The position numbers and the translations under genes were made by a program. A stretch of DNA of 64,000 nucleotides from Psilocybe azurescens (taxonomy: Eukaryota; Basidiomycota; Agaricomycetes; Agaricales; Agrocybaceae), in contig JAJIRX010000916.1 in assembly GCA_023853785.1 (NCBI GenBank), positions 1-64,000 of the forward strand, read 5' to 3'. Shown here in pieces: positions 24,400 to 35,955 of the stretch (within the stretch, counting starts at the first letter, position 1; every line of letters starts with the position of its first letter). The notes below the pieces were generated by a model. The model was not told the DNA's origin. It did not search any database and saw nothing but the letters and a program-made list of their open reading frames with translations.

Positions 24400-26530
24400 A
24401 ATAAAGGTGGCCATGGCGATGTAACTAGTGTACAAACATTTTGGTGGCCGGGTCCGAGTTTCCTGTACTACGAGTTGAACGTTGTGTAGTAGTAGGTATG
24501 ACTTCTGGCTTTTCTGCTGAGCTGGATCTTTCGATAGAGGATGGATTGAGTGCTGGAATAAACTGTTCAATAAATGGCTTACTTTGCACCCTTCTGACGT
24601 TTTTTTGGGTATGTTATTTCCATTCTCATTATCTTTCCTTTTGCTTTTGCCGCTGCCTTGGTCTTTGTCGAAGCCTTTCCAGTTGACGGAGCAGCAGGAG
24701 GAGGCGGAAGGAGAGATATCCACAGTATCTGAAACCACAATTGAAGGATGGCTTGGTCGAGGGGGCAAGGATGCAACACTGGGTGCCGTATCAGAATTCT
24801 ACGATTGGAGGCTGGTCCGACAGCCTGAGAGATGGCTGGTAGGGGAATTGAACGCCGACCTTAACACCGACCTTTGGAATCTGAGAAGGGGAGCAGGGGA
24901 TCATCCAAAACAGGGGCGGTTGGCGTTGTCTCCATTTGCAGGCAGTCGAGAAAGTATAGTAGTTGGAACGTCACTGTGCGGTTTGACATCTGAGCGAGCA
25001 GGGCGAAGGTGGGGGCGAATGACAAAAAGAGCCAGGACCAACGGGCTGACAGCGCTTGAAAGGAGTCGTTATCGTCAAAACGTGTATGGTTTCCAATTAT
25101 GCGGAAACGGGTTCGAAGTATCATTATTAGTTGCCACTTGCGACATAGGGATTGATGTGGTGCTCGACATCATTGGAGCTGGTTCAGTGGATGTAGAAGC
25201 TGCGGGCATCAATATATCCCTGAATGACGCACTGAGTTCGATTGAATGGATGGTTGCATTGTCATCCAGGTCCGGCGATAGCGATAGCGGCAGGAAGCCC
25301 TTGTCTTTTGACAATACAGCGCGCTTTGCATTCCTCAGGTGCTGAAATAGGATATGTAAATTAAAATCCGAGAGAAAATAAGGAAGGATATGATACGTGC
25401 TGTAACACTTTTGTAGGAAGCTCCCAAAGATGGGGAGAATATAGTTCTGAATTCGAAGGCGTTCGGCACGCCCGAAATTCATCTTGATATCACCCGTTGT
25501 AAATCCTGAATGAATGCTAGAGTAATGCAGTAAAATAAGTAGATATACAAGTGCAAAATATAAAGGAGGCATACCTGATCACATTCATTAATCCATCGTG
25601 AGCCGGCTCAGGCCCACCAGCGAGCAGAGTGGCCTTCCAGCCAGTCGACTGGCATATAGAGTCTAGAATCGGTTGCATGAAGCCAATCAGGCCTTCAATC
25701 GCACTAAGGAAGAATGTGAAATAATGTCAGTAATATGCAGTGGCAGATTGGACATGTTATACTGACCGCTGTCGATCTTCCGGATCCGTTGATGGCTCGT
25801 CCAAGTCTGCGTCGTATTTTTCTAATGCCGCTCGATGCTTCTCTGCTGCGGCTTTCTTCCACCTTCTCTGCTCTCCCACGCCCAACTCCCCAAACATCCT
25901 CCGTGCAATGGCATCTCGAGTCGTCGCCAAGGTGTTCAGGATTCACCGGGGGATCCATCGCAAGCAACTCCTGCTCAATCACGTTGCGTTGAGCCTGCTC
26001 CTTTCTCCACATATTGACGGGCGTTTTCAACCGTGGTTTGCTGCGTTCTTTGCCGATAAGTTTCTGGGTCAACACGGCATAAGGGTTCTCGAAGCGTTTA
26101 GATTTCGAGATGCTGTGGTCTTTGGCATACTGGTAATGAAACCAACGTTGAATTTGCTAAATTGAACATGACGTTAATTAATAATGAAACCCCATACAGC
26201 CATGACGTTACGGACCGCTTTCCGATAGGTGACAGCAGCACTCCTTTCCTTCATCCTCTCAACCACAATGGCGTACTCAGCTGGCGACAAATTTTCCGGG
26301 TCTGGTTCTTTAGCTTCAGGTTCCGGCGCATCATCGTTAACGGATGCAAGGTATTCTTCAGACGGCTCCTCATCATGAGGTAAGTCAATAGGATATCGTT
26401 TCAAATAACGTCGCTGAATGTTTAACAAAGCTTCCGCTGTGTATTTTTCAGCAACAGCCAGTTCATATGCTGGTTTTTCCCCCTCCAAAAACTCTCGTCG
26501 GGAACCGTGAAAGGCACCACGTTTGCCCAT
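24400..26530 (-). pseudogene. passenger gene 1 of the KDZ element, agaricomycete hypothetical protein
   Basis: The start chosen is ATG 26530 (MGKRGAFHGSRREFLEG). Exon 1 ends at about 26217 (YRKA), a short intron follows, and exon 2 (about 26159-25765) reads QIQRWFHYQYAKD, then a basic KTPVNMWRKEQAQRNVIEQE segment. A one-base shift near 25950 is needed to continue in RMFGELGVGEQRRWKKAAAE. The next exon carries a distinctive GWKATLLAGGPEPAHDG block (about 25660-25600), then HSGFTTGDIKMNFGRAER and an exon end at KCY. Beyond 25370 frames are mixed and the tail is Ser/Lys-rich. I recall this arrangement from many agaricomycete hypothetical proteins but know no function. No zinc finger, nuclease or dioxygenase motif is visible. 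Confidence 0.6.
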
Positions 26531-26885
26531 GATGTTCACTTCAAATGTTCATGTAAGTCCCTATTTCTTTCTTTCAATGAGATGATAGCTACTCACCTGT
26601 AGTGTATTTTCTGCGCTGTTCAGGCAAGGAATAACACCCAATCTGTGCGCTCTATGGTGAGGGTATCAATCCGGGTCGGTCGTGTATCGAGGGCCGACAA
26701 ATCTAGGAGATCGAAACGAACGGGTTTCGAACTGGTTTGTGAGAGTCGTCTGGTGTTGGGTAAGTATTCTTCAGAAATTTATTGAAGGACATTGTAGCCT
26801 AATCTTACAGGATATTTAGGACTGACTCCCCAAGACTATTCAGTAGGCAGAGGTTTGAACCGGTTCAAGTCTCACTCGCGATTGG

Positions 26886-28090
26886 GTGCGGCTTAACGAA
26901 TTTGCAGTTCGCATTCTTGGCTTGGTAAATCTTTTGTTCCGACGTCCGAGCTTGCCCGTCTCAAACCATTTTTTACAGCTCTGCCTTATCTTTCTTCTCA
27001 TGTTACTCCCGTCTTCTAGTTTCTTTCTTGACGACGACAATCCCAGACCTGTGGAAGCATCTGAGTCCATAGGTATGTTTTCTATGCTTTATCCGTGATT
27101 ATCAGCTAACACAATTGACTACAGTGCTCAACAGAAAAGAGACTAGATCTCCTACACCTTTCATTCCCACTGCTTCAAGCTCAGTAGCAGGGTTCATTGG
27201 TAAGTTTTTTTAATTCAAAATAACCCCATAACAATTGCTAAAACAATTTGCTCAGTAGACGTAGACTTCAAGGAGGCGAGGACATCCTACGCAGAACAGC
27301 GTGCGGCTGGGGAGGTCGTTCTCACCCTCAATTCTACTGTGCATCTCCCCCCCAGTGCTGTTCCTGTCGTCGTCGCCGCACCACGGATCTTGATGCGAGC
27401 GGCCGCAGGTTCGTGCCCATGCTCGCCAAGCTCGCGCGGAACAATGCCAGCCCTTCCTCTCAATCAGGGTGTTCCTCCGCAGCCATCACACGCATCAAAA
27501 GGAACAGGCCGAAGCTAGCTGCTACTGAAGTACGTAGTGTCCAGTACACCATCGAGGACGACTCCGACTGGGAGCCCCCGAATCCATCAGCTCCACTTCT
27601 CAGCGTCAAAAGTCGCCCCCCAAAAATCCTGCTATTCCTTCCGTTTGTACCCCTGCCATCTTCCCACTTTTAAACCCCGATCATCCTCATTTTCAGGCCT
27701 CATTGCCTGAGCAAATTCTTGGCACTGAGGACAATTCCTCCCCCCCACGTCGCTCCAAACGCATCGCCCTCCAAGTTGTAAATCCTGCATCCGACAGCAA
27801 CCCTAGCCCTTCCACATCGCCCTCTCGATCATCTCGTTCGTCACCATCTTCATCATCGGATTCAAACTCTTCCTCATCCTCATTCTTGTCATCTAGGTCA
27901 CCTTCGGCTGAGCCACATAAGTCGTGCCGATCGAGAAGTCATGGCAGCGATACAAGAATTTAGGCAAGAGTTCTTGCCACCGTCCACGTCCTGGGATCAA
28001 AATGCCGAGCCCGACAGACTCGAAGCAATTATTGACCGCCTGGATCGAGCTCAGACATCTGCAGGAGTTTTTTGGAAACGGAAAATTTGA
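26886..28090 (+). pseudogene. passenger gene 2 of the KDZ element, unrecognised Ser/Pro-rich protein
   Basis: Two clean phase-1 introns link coding-like pieces: ...DDDNPRPVEASESI | VLNRKETRSPTPFIPTASS (donor gtatgt at about 27072) and ...VAGFI | DVDFKEARTSYAEQRAAG (donor gtaagt at about 27200). The frame then stops near 27517 and resumes shifted: a Ser-rich stretch (PPRRSKRIALQVV, then poly-Ser, about 27740-27900) and, after another shift, a helical end REVMAAIQEFRQEF...DRAQTSAG closing near 28090. The true start is not visible. The function is unknown. Confidence 0.45.
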
Positions 28091-28339
28091 ATATACTATT
28101 ACAACCTTTCTCAGCTCAAGGGTAGTTAGATTAGTTAGTACGACCAATAGAAACAATTTTTTCTGAAAATTATAATTGAGGCGCCGTGATCTTAAGAACA
28201 TTTGAAATATGTGAACTTGGCCAGTTACTAAGTAGAAAAATTTTACAAAATGTAAACTAATCTATGTGCATCGTTGGAAGTCATTGCATGATTGATACTC
28301 TTCCTCGTTTCAAAGTTGTTCACCACCGAAGTTTTTTCT

Positions 28340-28735
28340 TTACTCTACAGAGAAAGTATTAGGGAGGGCAATAGGTGGCTGCTCAAAAACACACCTATAA
28401 TATCTGGCCTTGAGAATGAGAGAACCACAATGTTTTTCTCGATAACGGGCCTGCGCCTCTCGATGCTTTTGTTTTGCCAAAGCGGCCTCCTCAGGTGACA
28501 TTTGTAACCTACAATGTTTGAATATACAGTAAACCATAGCCATAAAAAATTCCACCTACTTTTTGAGTCTTTTTCGTTCACGATCTTTTTTTTGCTCTCG
28601 TTCTTGATTTCTGTAAAGATAAGTAGTGAGAAAGTGTCTTGGTTGTACGAGATGCGACTCACAGGTAATAATAGTTTTTTTTCGGGTAAGTTCTAAAGAT
28701 CGTTTGTCTATCTCGTGATAATATCTTCTGGCCAT
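28340..28735 (-). CDS. passenger gene 3, small basic coiled protein, unrecognised
   Basis: Three short exon-like pieces on the minus strand: MARRYYHEIDKRSLELTRKK (from 28735), NQEREQKKDRERKRLKK (28610-28560, flanked by acceptor ttacag and donor gtaggt) and LQMSPEEAALAKQKHREAQA (from about 28505, stop at 28340). The combined product is strongly charged and helical, as in a DNA-binding or coiled-coil protein. Phases at the first junction do not join cleanly, so the gene may be broken or my junction may be wrong. Confidence 0.4.
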
Positions 28736-28799
28736 ACTGGATAAAGGAGTCAAAGTCAAAGACGGTACGAGAGAATGAATGTTGTTCCGTACCAAGTCT

Positions 28800-29950
28800 T
28801 GCCAAGTCTGTGATTCTAAATTTGGATTACCTTCCTAAAACGGACACACCCCCAAAACGCTCGAAATGTTGGATTTTTAGACTTATATACTAGTTCTCCT
28901 GAGGCTTTTGGCGACAAATAAACAATGGAAATGGGCTATATATATTGTCTAGCCCTTGATTCCAATAAGTTTTTGACCAGAAATTTGTTTTGTACAATGT
29001 CATTAGGTGTTGAATTTTGGCGGAAGTGCAACTAGGAGTTACCTTCGGTTTGGTGAAACGCGTTCGGAAACATTCTGGCACATTAAATTTTTGTCCCTTT
29101 CCCTACTAAAATTCTTTTACATTTATATAGAGGTTCTCTGTGGCTTCAAGAATATATAACTATGTATACGAAATGATGGTGTGTTCCCCCATTATGAGGC
29201 AATGTATCAATTATTTTAACCCGGAATCACCATTTCCCACCCCGGAATCACCACGAAAAGTCACCTTTGATACTCGTATCGTTTCAGATGTCCCGTTTTT
29301 GCCAACCTATTTTCAAAGTTTGATTAATTGATATCCTAGGTACATGTACATGGTATCATATTCCACATATCTTTACTGGTTCCAGATATATAGACCTATT
29401 TGTCGTGTCAAATTTGCTAGGAATCACCATGCAAAAGTATTTTTTGAGTTATACGATGTTTACACAAGTAGCTACTGTGTCGGCGAAGGGAGTATAGCTA
29501 CATCATTGACCCCACACTGAATTCCAAGAATCGCGAAGTGCGATGGGAGCGCGATGGGAGCGCAAAGGAGGGTGAAAGTGGTGTGCAGACTGTTAGGGAT
29601 GTGGTTGGCGGCTCGCCGACATATGAGGTCGAGGGAGGTGGGATAGCGGGTAATAGGGAGGATGAGGATGAGAATAACGGGGGTGTTTATGATGAGGAGG
29701 ACGGGCAAGAGCTGGAGGTGCATGAGGGCATAGAGGTCGATGAGGCGGAGGAGTTGTACGGTGGGGATCTTGAGAACGAGACACCTGATATCCAGTTGCG
29801 GCTTGGCGAGCATCGGCGTGCTGAAGAACAAGGAATTTCAGTAAGATAGCATAGAAGAAAAAGAAAATAGCGTACCTGCCATCCCAAAATGCTGGAACCG
29901 CCATTTTGAGTTCGGTTCAGTTAGCTCGTCGAGTGTATAGGCTTTCGTCG
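28800..29950. other. no clear gene
   Basis: An acidic open frame on the plus strand (29541-29849, EDEDENNGGVYDEEDGQELE) has its mirror frame Pro/His-rich. I cannot decide whether either is coding. The rest is AT-rich spacer. Confidence 0.3.
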
Positions 29951-29956
29951 ACATTC

Positions 29957-30105
29957 TTCGCGGCGTCTGTTGGCTCATGCAGAGCGATATGCGGCATATG
30001 TTGGGTTCTTTGTGGCGTCTGTTGGGTCATGCAGAGCGATATGCGGCATATCTTGGGTTCTTTGTGGCATCGGTTGGCTCGTGTAGAGCGATACGCGGCA
30101 TACTG
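29957..30105 (+). repeat. tandem repeat, three units of 52 bp
   Basis: The word agagcgata(t/c)gcggcat occurs at 29981, 30033 and 30085, exactly 52 bases apart, within longer units that include ttgtggc(g/a)tc(t/g)gttgg. Confidence 0.85.
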
Positions 30106-30221
30106 TCTTGCCCGCCGATGCCCTGGCGACTCCGGATGATCGACAGGTAGCATTAGGCTGTGTCGTTGATGTGTCGTTGTGTGCAGATAGTTGGGCATGG
30201 CCGATGTGGAAAGTTGGGCTT

Positions 30222-30328
30222 TGTAAAAATGCGATGGGTGTTCTGGATGCAAGATTGCAGCAGGGATGGGTGGTGGACGTAAAATGCGATATGTATTCTG
30301 GATGCCAGATTGCAGTAGGGATAATCGA
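30222..30328 (+). repeat. tandem repeat, two units of about 56 bp
   Basis: aaaatgcgat...ttctggatgc...agattgcag...aggga occurs at about 30225 and 30281. Confidence 0.75.
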
Positions 30329-30907
30329 TACTCCCGTGATATATGGGGAAGGGGAAGGGTCAGTTCAGATGAGAGGTAAGAGGCGAAGAGCTGAAATGCC
30401 TGGATTCGCAATCTCTACCCATTTGGAAATGGCAGCAGCAAAGTTGAATGAGGATGACGCCACAATGGTAGACATTGTGCATAGATAGACCTGTGTATTT
30501 TAAGATGTCAGAATGGGACATTGCTTCGACATATCGAAGCTGGAACATTGAACAGAATACTGAGAACAAATAGGAGGTGGCACAGTATATGCCCGAGTTC
30601 GAACATTCCTGTCCCACCAGTGATATAGAAGGAAGGGGCAATGTGAAAATGAATTGGTACATGCCTGATACCTGCTGGCCACGAGTTTACCCCAGAGAGA
30701 CACGGAGATACAATGGCCGACTGAGAGGTCTTAGCTGAGGAGTAGTTTGTATTGGAAAAGGGAACTTGAAAGTAGTAAACGTTTGAAATGGCCTGTCGTG
30801 ACACGAGCTCACGTGCCAACGTGTCGTCCATGTGGAAATTTCATTCTCAACAAAGTCTAAAATTCTAAATTGAACGGTCCTCGAGTCGGACCGTTCGTGC
30901 TCAATTA

Positions 30908-33900
30908 ATGGCATCTAAATCCAATCCCTCCAAACGTCGGCGGACAGGCACCAAACGACCACTCCATTCACATGCGTACCACGATTTATTGCCTGTTTTT
31001 GCGGACTACGACATGATTTATTCGAGTGAAGGAGCAACACGCACTATCGGTGGAACCAAGCGCGCGGTGCATGTCGAGCGATCTCAACACAGAGTGGCAG
31101 GTGTTTGGGAGCAGGTGACATCCTGGGCACCTCCAGACGATGACAGCTACGCCCTCGATCCTGATGGACAATGGTTTGACGAGGCCATGGAGGCTGAGGT
31201 TATGCAAGAGCTGGAGCACCCACCAGCCGTTAAAAAGAAGAAAGCGGAGTAAAGTTTCAGTGAGTTCAATGTATATTAATGATATTCTTATTTGTTATTA
31301 ACATTCTGTGGTTTTAGAAACACCCTAATGTCGTCTGGAAGGAAATGCATCGTCAAACATACCTTGACGAGATTCTTCGATGGGCCGGCCGAGGCGACTT
31401 CCGACATACTAAAGCCTGTCCAGATTGTGTGGCACGCTCTGTGGACATTCCAGCTGTTCCCGAGTACAGGTGCAGGGAATGCATCATCCCGATCTGACCT
31501 GTCAAGTCTGCTGCGTCAAGAGACACAGGCTCCAACCTTTCCATTGAATACAGGTAAATATGTTTCGTCTTGGTTTCACCTTTCTCTCGTACTGACTATC
31601 ATTCTCAAAAGAAATGGACTGCTTCTGGATTCATCGATATATCCCTTCAAACGTTGGGACTCTCTGTGCAGCTCAATCACTTGACAGTATTCTGCGAAAA
31701 TCTGAGTCCTTGCCATGCTAGTATGCTCGTTTTACATACTAATGGCATTCACTCTGTCAACATCCTCTACTGTGGGTGCGCACGCGCGATCCCATCCCAC
31801 CTTCAACTACTTCGTCGAGGCTTATACCCTGCTAGCCAGCTGAGTGTCAAGACGGTGGCTACGTTCGAGTTGCTACGCCATCTTCACATGCTCGCGTTAA
31901 CAACAAAAGCATCTACCTACGACTTCTACAGGTGCCTCGAGAAATCGACGACAAATCTCGGAATAAATCCCCCTAAGTCCCGCTATCGCCCTCTTTTTCG
32001 AATAATCCTGCAATGGCGTCATCTTCAAATGTTAAAGTGGGCAGGGCGCGGGCATGATGTTACGGGGGGCGGCTGGAACATCGCCCGGGGAGCTGGCACT
32101 CAAATGCCCATCGTGCCCACATCCAGGGATCAACTTGCCGGATAACTGGGGCGATGGTGCCCGACTCTATGAAGTAACACGTTTTCTTTTTTTTTTGACT
32201 TTGGGGATATATGTTAACCAGCGTTTACAGGTTCTTATACGCCATGATCATCTGTATGGATGCAAATTTCCGCCTGAAGAACCAGCTCGTTTCAAATTAC
32301 TCGCAAGACCCAGGTCTTGGCATTGGGTGGGCGTATATGGTGCCCAGAGAAAAATATCGAGGCATATGTACTGAGTAGGGCAAACGGCGAAGATGTGCGC
32401 ATATATTTTATGTTATTAAAAATTGTGCTTTCTTGCTCACAAAAAACCTTGTAGATCAGTACTTGCGTTGGATTTCAGGCTCTCGCAAAAGCGAACACCA
32501 AGTTCTCAGTTGGCTTGAGATACACTGGCCTCGGTCTTACAGTATGCGGGGCGCTCAGAGATGATTTTTCCTGTGGGTGTCGGGAATTTGCAGAAGGGTG
32601 AAAGGTGAGCTGAATATTTTTGATATTTCGGTACCATGCTCATCCTTATCCAGATATGCTAATATGGACTACATATTCGGCATGATTCTTCAAGCCATCG
32701 CAATCAGTATGGTCCTCATCAGTTATGATATCTGCTGCCAGTGGTTTATCAACCTCTTCAAGAGGATTGAAAATGACTGGCCTCCCGAAATCAAACCCCT
32801 GCCAATATACATCTTACCCCCGCTATCCCAAAGTTACACGAACCAATGCACACTCAAGAGAACCACCAGGTATATTCACTCAATTTCATTCCGGGCGTTG
32901 GACTTTCAGATTGCGAATGCCCTGAACGAGTCTGGGCACCGCATAACCCACTCGCAAATGCAACGAAAACTCAAGGCCCTGGTTCCAGGCAAGACACCCT
33001 TGACGACCACTTTGGCTTCTGGAATTGGCTTAAGTATGTCAATTTGGGAACCACGCTGCTACGACGATACAAGAACGCTGTCGCAGAGCGCAACATTCAG
33101 ACAGAAGGACATCGAGGTCTCTCGCACTCATTGGATGTTGAGTTGGTGGAAAAATGGGAGCAAATGTGTATGGATTGGGAATCTGATGTATTTCCCAAAA
33201 AGCGAAGAACCCATACCATCTGCCAGATAATAGTTCGTATTCGTCTTCTGTGATACCTGCTATATAGCTAATCCAATTTGCCTAGGTCTTACAGAGGCAC
33301 AGGTGAAGAAGGAGTTGTCAGATGAAGAGGCGGAGTTTCTAGCAGCAGGGGGGCATTTCCTCACGCAACGACGGCATCAAAGTTCATATCCCTGGGACTT
33401 GAACTCGAAGAAGCTCAGTAAGTCGCCCTAAACCGTGTTCAATTAGAAAATTATATTTATTGGAATCTTACAGACGTCGAATTCACCGAATCGTAAAGAG
33501 TAACGGCGTACACTCAACCATACACCAGGCAGGGTCCTTGACAGAACAACGCAACGTTCTCTCATCACGCATTAGGGCTTGGGAACAGCTGCTTCCTGTT
33601 TATATGCCCGGAATTCTACAATATCAATTAGATTACCCACTTCCGTCAACATCGACCAACGCTGAAGACACAATTTTATGGCTTCCATCAATCATCCCTC
33701 AACCCCATCGATCTCGCATTTCAATAAACGGCCTGCCAGCGATTGAGCATCGGCTTCGTCATGCCCAGCTCGTCGACTCTCTCAATGCAATTAGACAAAT
33801 ACTGAAAGTCAAATCGCGTATGATTGAATTCAAAAATAAGAACATACGGGGGCAACGTGATGGAACACGTTCGACATCGGTGATCGATCGAGTACACGAA

Positions 33901-34592
33901 AAGCGAGGTTTGCGGCAGCAAAATATTGTGCTGCTCGCAAAGCTCAGATGATGCTGGTCGGTCCGGGCGAGTGGGAAACATGGTTTCGTGTACTCGAAGA
34001 TGGCGACATTCGAGGCTATCAAGATCCGAGCCGTATGCGAGCTTGTGTAGGAAGACGAGGGACCGATGAAGATGGTCAAGTCCCAGCTGAGGGCGCTCTG
34101 ATTGAAGAAGGGGAATTCGTACTCTTCAATGAGATTCGCACCAGGCGAGATGGCACCGGCGAAACGCGAAGGATGTTATCTTGGATATGGACAGTCGGCA
34201 ATAGCGGAAGCTCGGACGATGAAAGAGATGACGTTCTGTGGGTAGAGTGGGCAAAAAGTAGAGCTCGGGCACATCGAGCATGTGAGGAGGTTATGCTCTT
34301 GAAGGAAGAGATGAGACGCACCCTGGCTTTTTTGGAATGGAAGGCGAACTGGTGGAGAGATCGTCAGTCTGTTGCAGGATTGCAGGCATCGAAGGACTTA
34401 CAGGAGGGATTATCAGTGTACTCACTTTCACAAGCAGATGTGCAGGATTCGCTGGCGGCTCATTTCCGGAAACTCTGGCAAGCTCCCCTTCAAGCCACAA
34501 ACACCGACAGATGCGAGGATGACGACGATGACGATGACGAAACAGACGCGGAAGATGTACAGGCAGTGGATGATTTCGAGGGCGATGATTAA
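30908..34592 (+). pseudogene. KDZ transposase, CxC2 type, inactivated
   Basis: The start is ATG 30908 (MASKSNPSKRRRTGTKRPLH). Exon 2 carries the cysteine cluster (ACPDC...YRCREC...CQVCC, about 31408-31525), then GFIDISLQTLGLSVQ and HTNGIHSVNILYCGC, as in the CxC2 cluster linked to KDZ transposases. The catalytic KDZ part follows: CMDANFRLKNQLVSNY (about 32255), LRYTGLGLTVCGA, RYANMDYIFGMIL, GPGSRQDTLDDHFGFWNW (about 32975) and the C-terminal segment FLEWKANWWRDRQ with an acidic tail. Introns occur at about 31248-31318, 31555-31613, 32165-32230 and 32395-32454. Damage includes one-base shifts near 31495, 32350, 32560 and 33900, and a TGA near 31549. It would excise and insert the surrounding element if intact. 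Confidence 0.9.
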
Positions 34593-34798
34593 TTATGTAC
34601 CCCAACTGGCCTTTTTTGTATTTTATTTTTGGAGAATTCACGCGTACCCCTGTTTCGACATGGATATAAATAGTTTTACATCAATGGATCGGTCTGGAAC
34701 TGTTTATAAATATATGTATTACATCATATTGCTCTGGGCCCGTGGATCCATCAATAAACAACAAAGCCGAATGTGATTACTTATGACCGACAAGACCG

Positions 34799-35270
34799 AT
34801 GATTACTAGTCATCAATATTACACACCTATATTGCACCCGAACGCCATCAATCTAATTATGACACTAACCCTGCCTATTTATAAACGTCATCCAGAAGAG
34901 CCCAGTGTAATCCACCCCGCCGTCCCCGCGTTTTCCTGCGCAAGCGTCTGTAGTAGCATTAGATATATTAATAGAATGTAGTGCCCACTTTAGCGCGCCC
35001 AAAACAAGCCAAAAACGACCCAAAACGGGGCCCAAAACGATATTTTGCCCCTGCGGGGCCAAATGCTATTTATTTACATGTATTGTCCATCACCAGCCCA
35101 TCTGCCGCGCCAGGCTGCTCATACATTAAATTGGGCAGTTGGGCAACTGCCCGCCAGAATACATACTATGCTTTGGGCAACTGCCAGGGGTATTATATTC
35201 TCATAGCCACTACAGGTGGGACGCCGCCGATCGTTTTTCCAGTCCTCTTGGGTCTCCACTCGCTTGACAA
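34799..35270 (-). repeat. right terminal inverted repeat of the large KDZ element
   Basis: Reverse complement of 23400-23765, beginning about 200 bases after the transposase stop. It contains gcagttgggcaactgccc. The outer part carries an additional ggcagttgcccaa word, so this copy is slightly longer. Confidence 0.85.
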
Positions 35271-35718
35271 TTAATCTCGTGAGTCGTGTACGCCGACGGA
35301 TGTTGGTGATTGGTGTCGGTCTCGCTACTGTTTTGCAACATGCTCGGCCATGTACATACTATCATTAATTATCGGCGACCCCGTTGATTCTATTCCTATT
35401 CCTGATGTCGAGCGCACGGATGTGGAGTAACCTGCAGTGGTGCCACCACTTGGAGGGCACAATTGCAGTCTCAGATACGTGTGCAGGAGAAAGCTGATAA
35501 TAGATACTTGGAATTCGAATAATTCATCTCGTTATATTTAAAACTACAGCTGATTTGCATTTGGCAACATTAAACATCCGTATTATCCGCAACGCTAGTA
35601 TATCAAGGTTAGTAAACAAATTTTATAGAAACGAATACCCATACGTTGCCATTACAGCTCAACCCAGGGCAGCATGGGACGTTGGGTGGGCCAAACACAC
35701 CGCACGCTTCCTGCTGAA

Positions 35719-35955
35719 TTAGACACCCTACACAATCCTGGTGTGTAAAGTTAACGAATACATTTTATACCAACAAATAATGGTCCATACGAATCCATTG
35801 CAAAAAGTATTCGTGCAACACGGCAAGTTGGGAACACCGGCTCCACTGCAGGCCATCGACGGGCCTATACAAGTTGCACGATTGGCTAAACCCAAGGCGG
35901 AAGATCTCAATGCAAGAGTTCCGACGACGATATAGAGATATTGAATGGTTCGCAT
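35719..35955 (-). CDS. small secreted cysteine-rich protein (knottin-like spacing)
   Basis: Two exons, 35955-35791 and 35727-35719, joined across a 63-base intron (donor gtatgg, acceptor tgtgtag), give about 57 residues. Residues 1-23 (MRTIQYLYIVVGTLALRSSA...) look like a signal peptide. The mature part has Cys at C-x6-C-x9-CC-x4-C and ends FCNGFGV. This spacing is typical of small secreted, disulfide-bonded fungal proteins; most such patterns have a sixth Cys just after GFGV, where this gene has its stop. An in-frame ATG 33 bases upstream is an alternative start. The role is unknown; effector-like or defence-like functions are only guesses. Confidence 0.55.

Larger units (their letters stand above)
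23365..35272 (+). mobile_element. large KDZ-type DNA transposon with long terminal inverted repeats and passenger genes
   Basis: Sequence at about 23400-23765 is repeated in inverted orientation at about 34799-35205; 78 bases (23661-23738 and 34840-34917) are identical. Homology fades outward to about 23365 and 35272, so the exact ends are approximate and no target duplication could be fixed. Between the repeats are a KDZ transposase (plus strand, next to the right repeat) and at least three other gene-like units. This is the structure of an autonomous DNA transposon with cargo, now broken. Confidence 0.75.

Noticed and set aside
24584..25345. 253-codon plus-strand open frame
   Set aside because: It is antisense to passenger gene 1, has no recognisable motif, and the minus strand carries conserved blocks and splice sites.
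29957..30105. CRISPR-like array
   Set aside because: Units are directly adjacent tandem repeats with no unique spacers, and the DNA is eukaryotic.
23365..35272. TET/JBP dioxygenase cargo expected in KDZ elements
   Set aside because: I looked for an HxD...H iron-binding arrangement in the passenger genes and found none.
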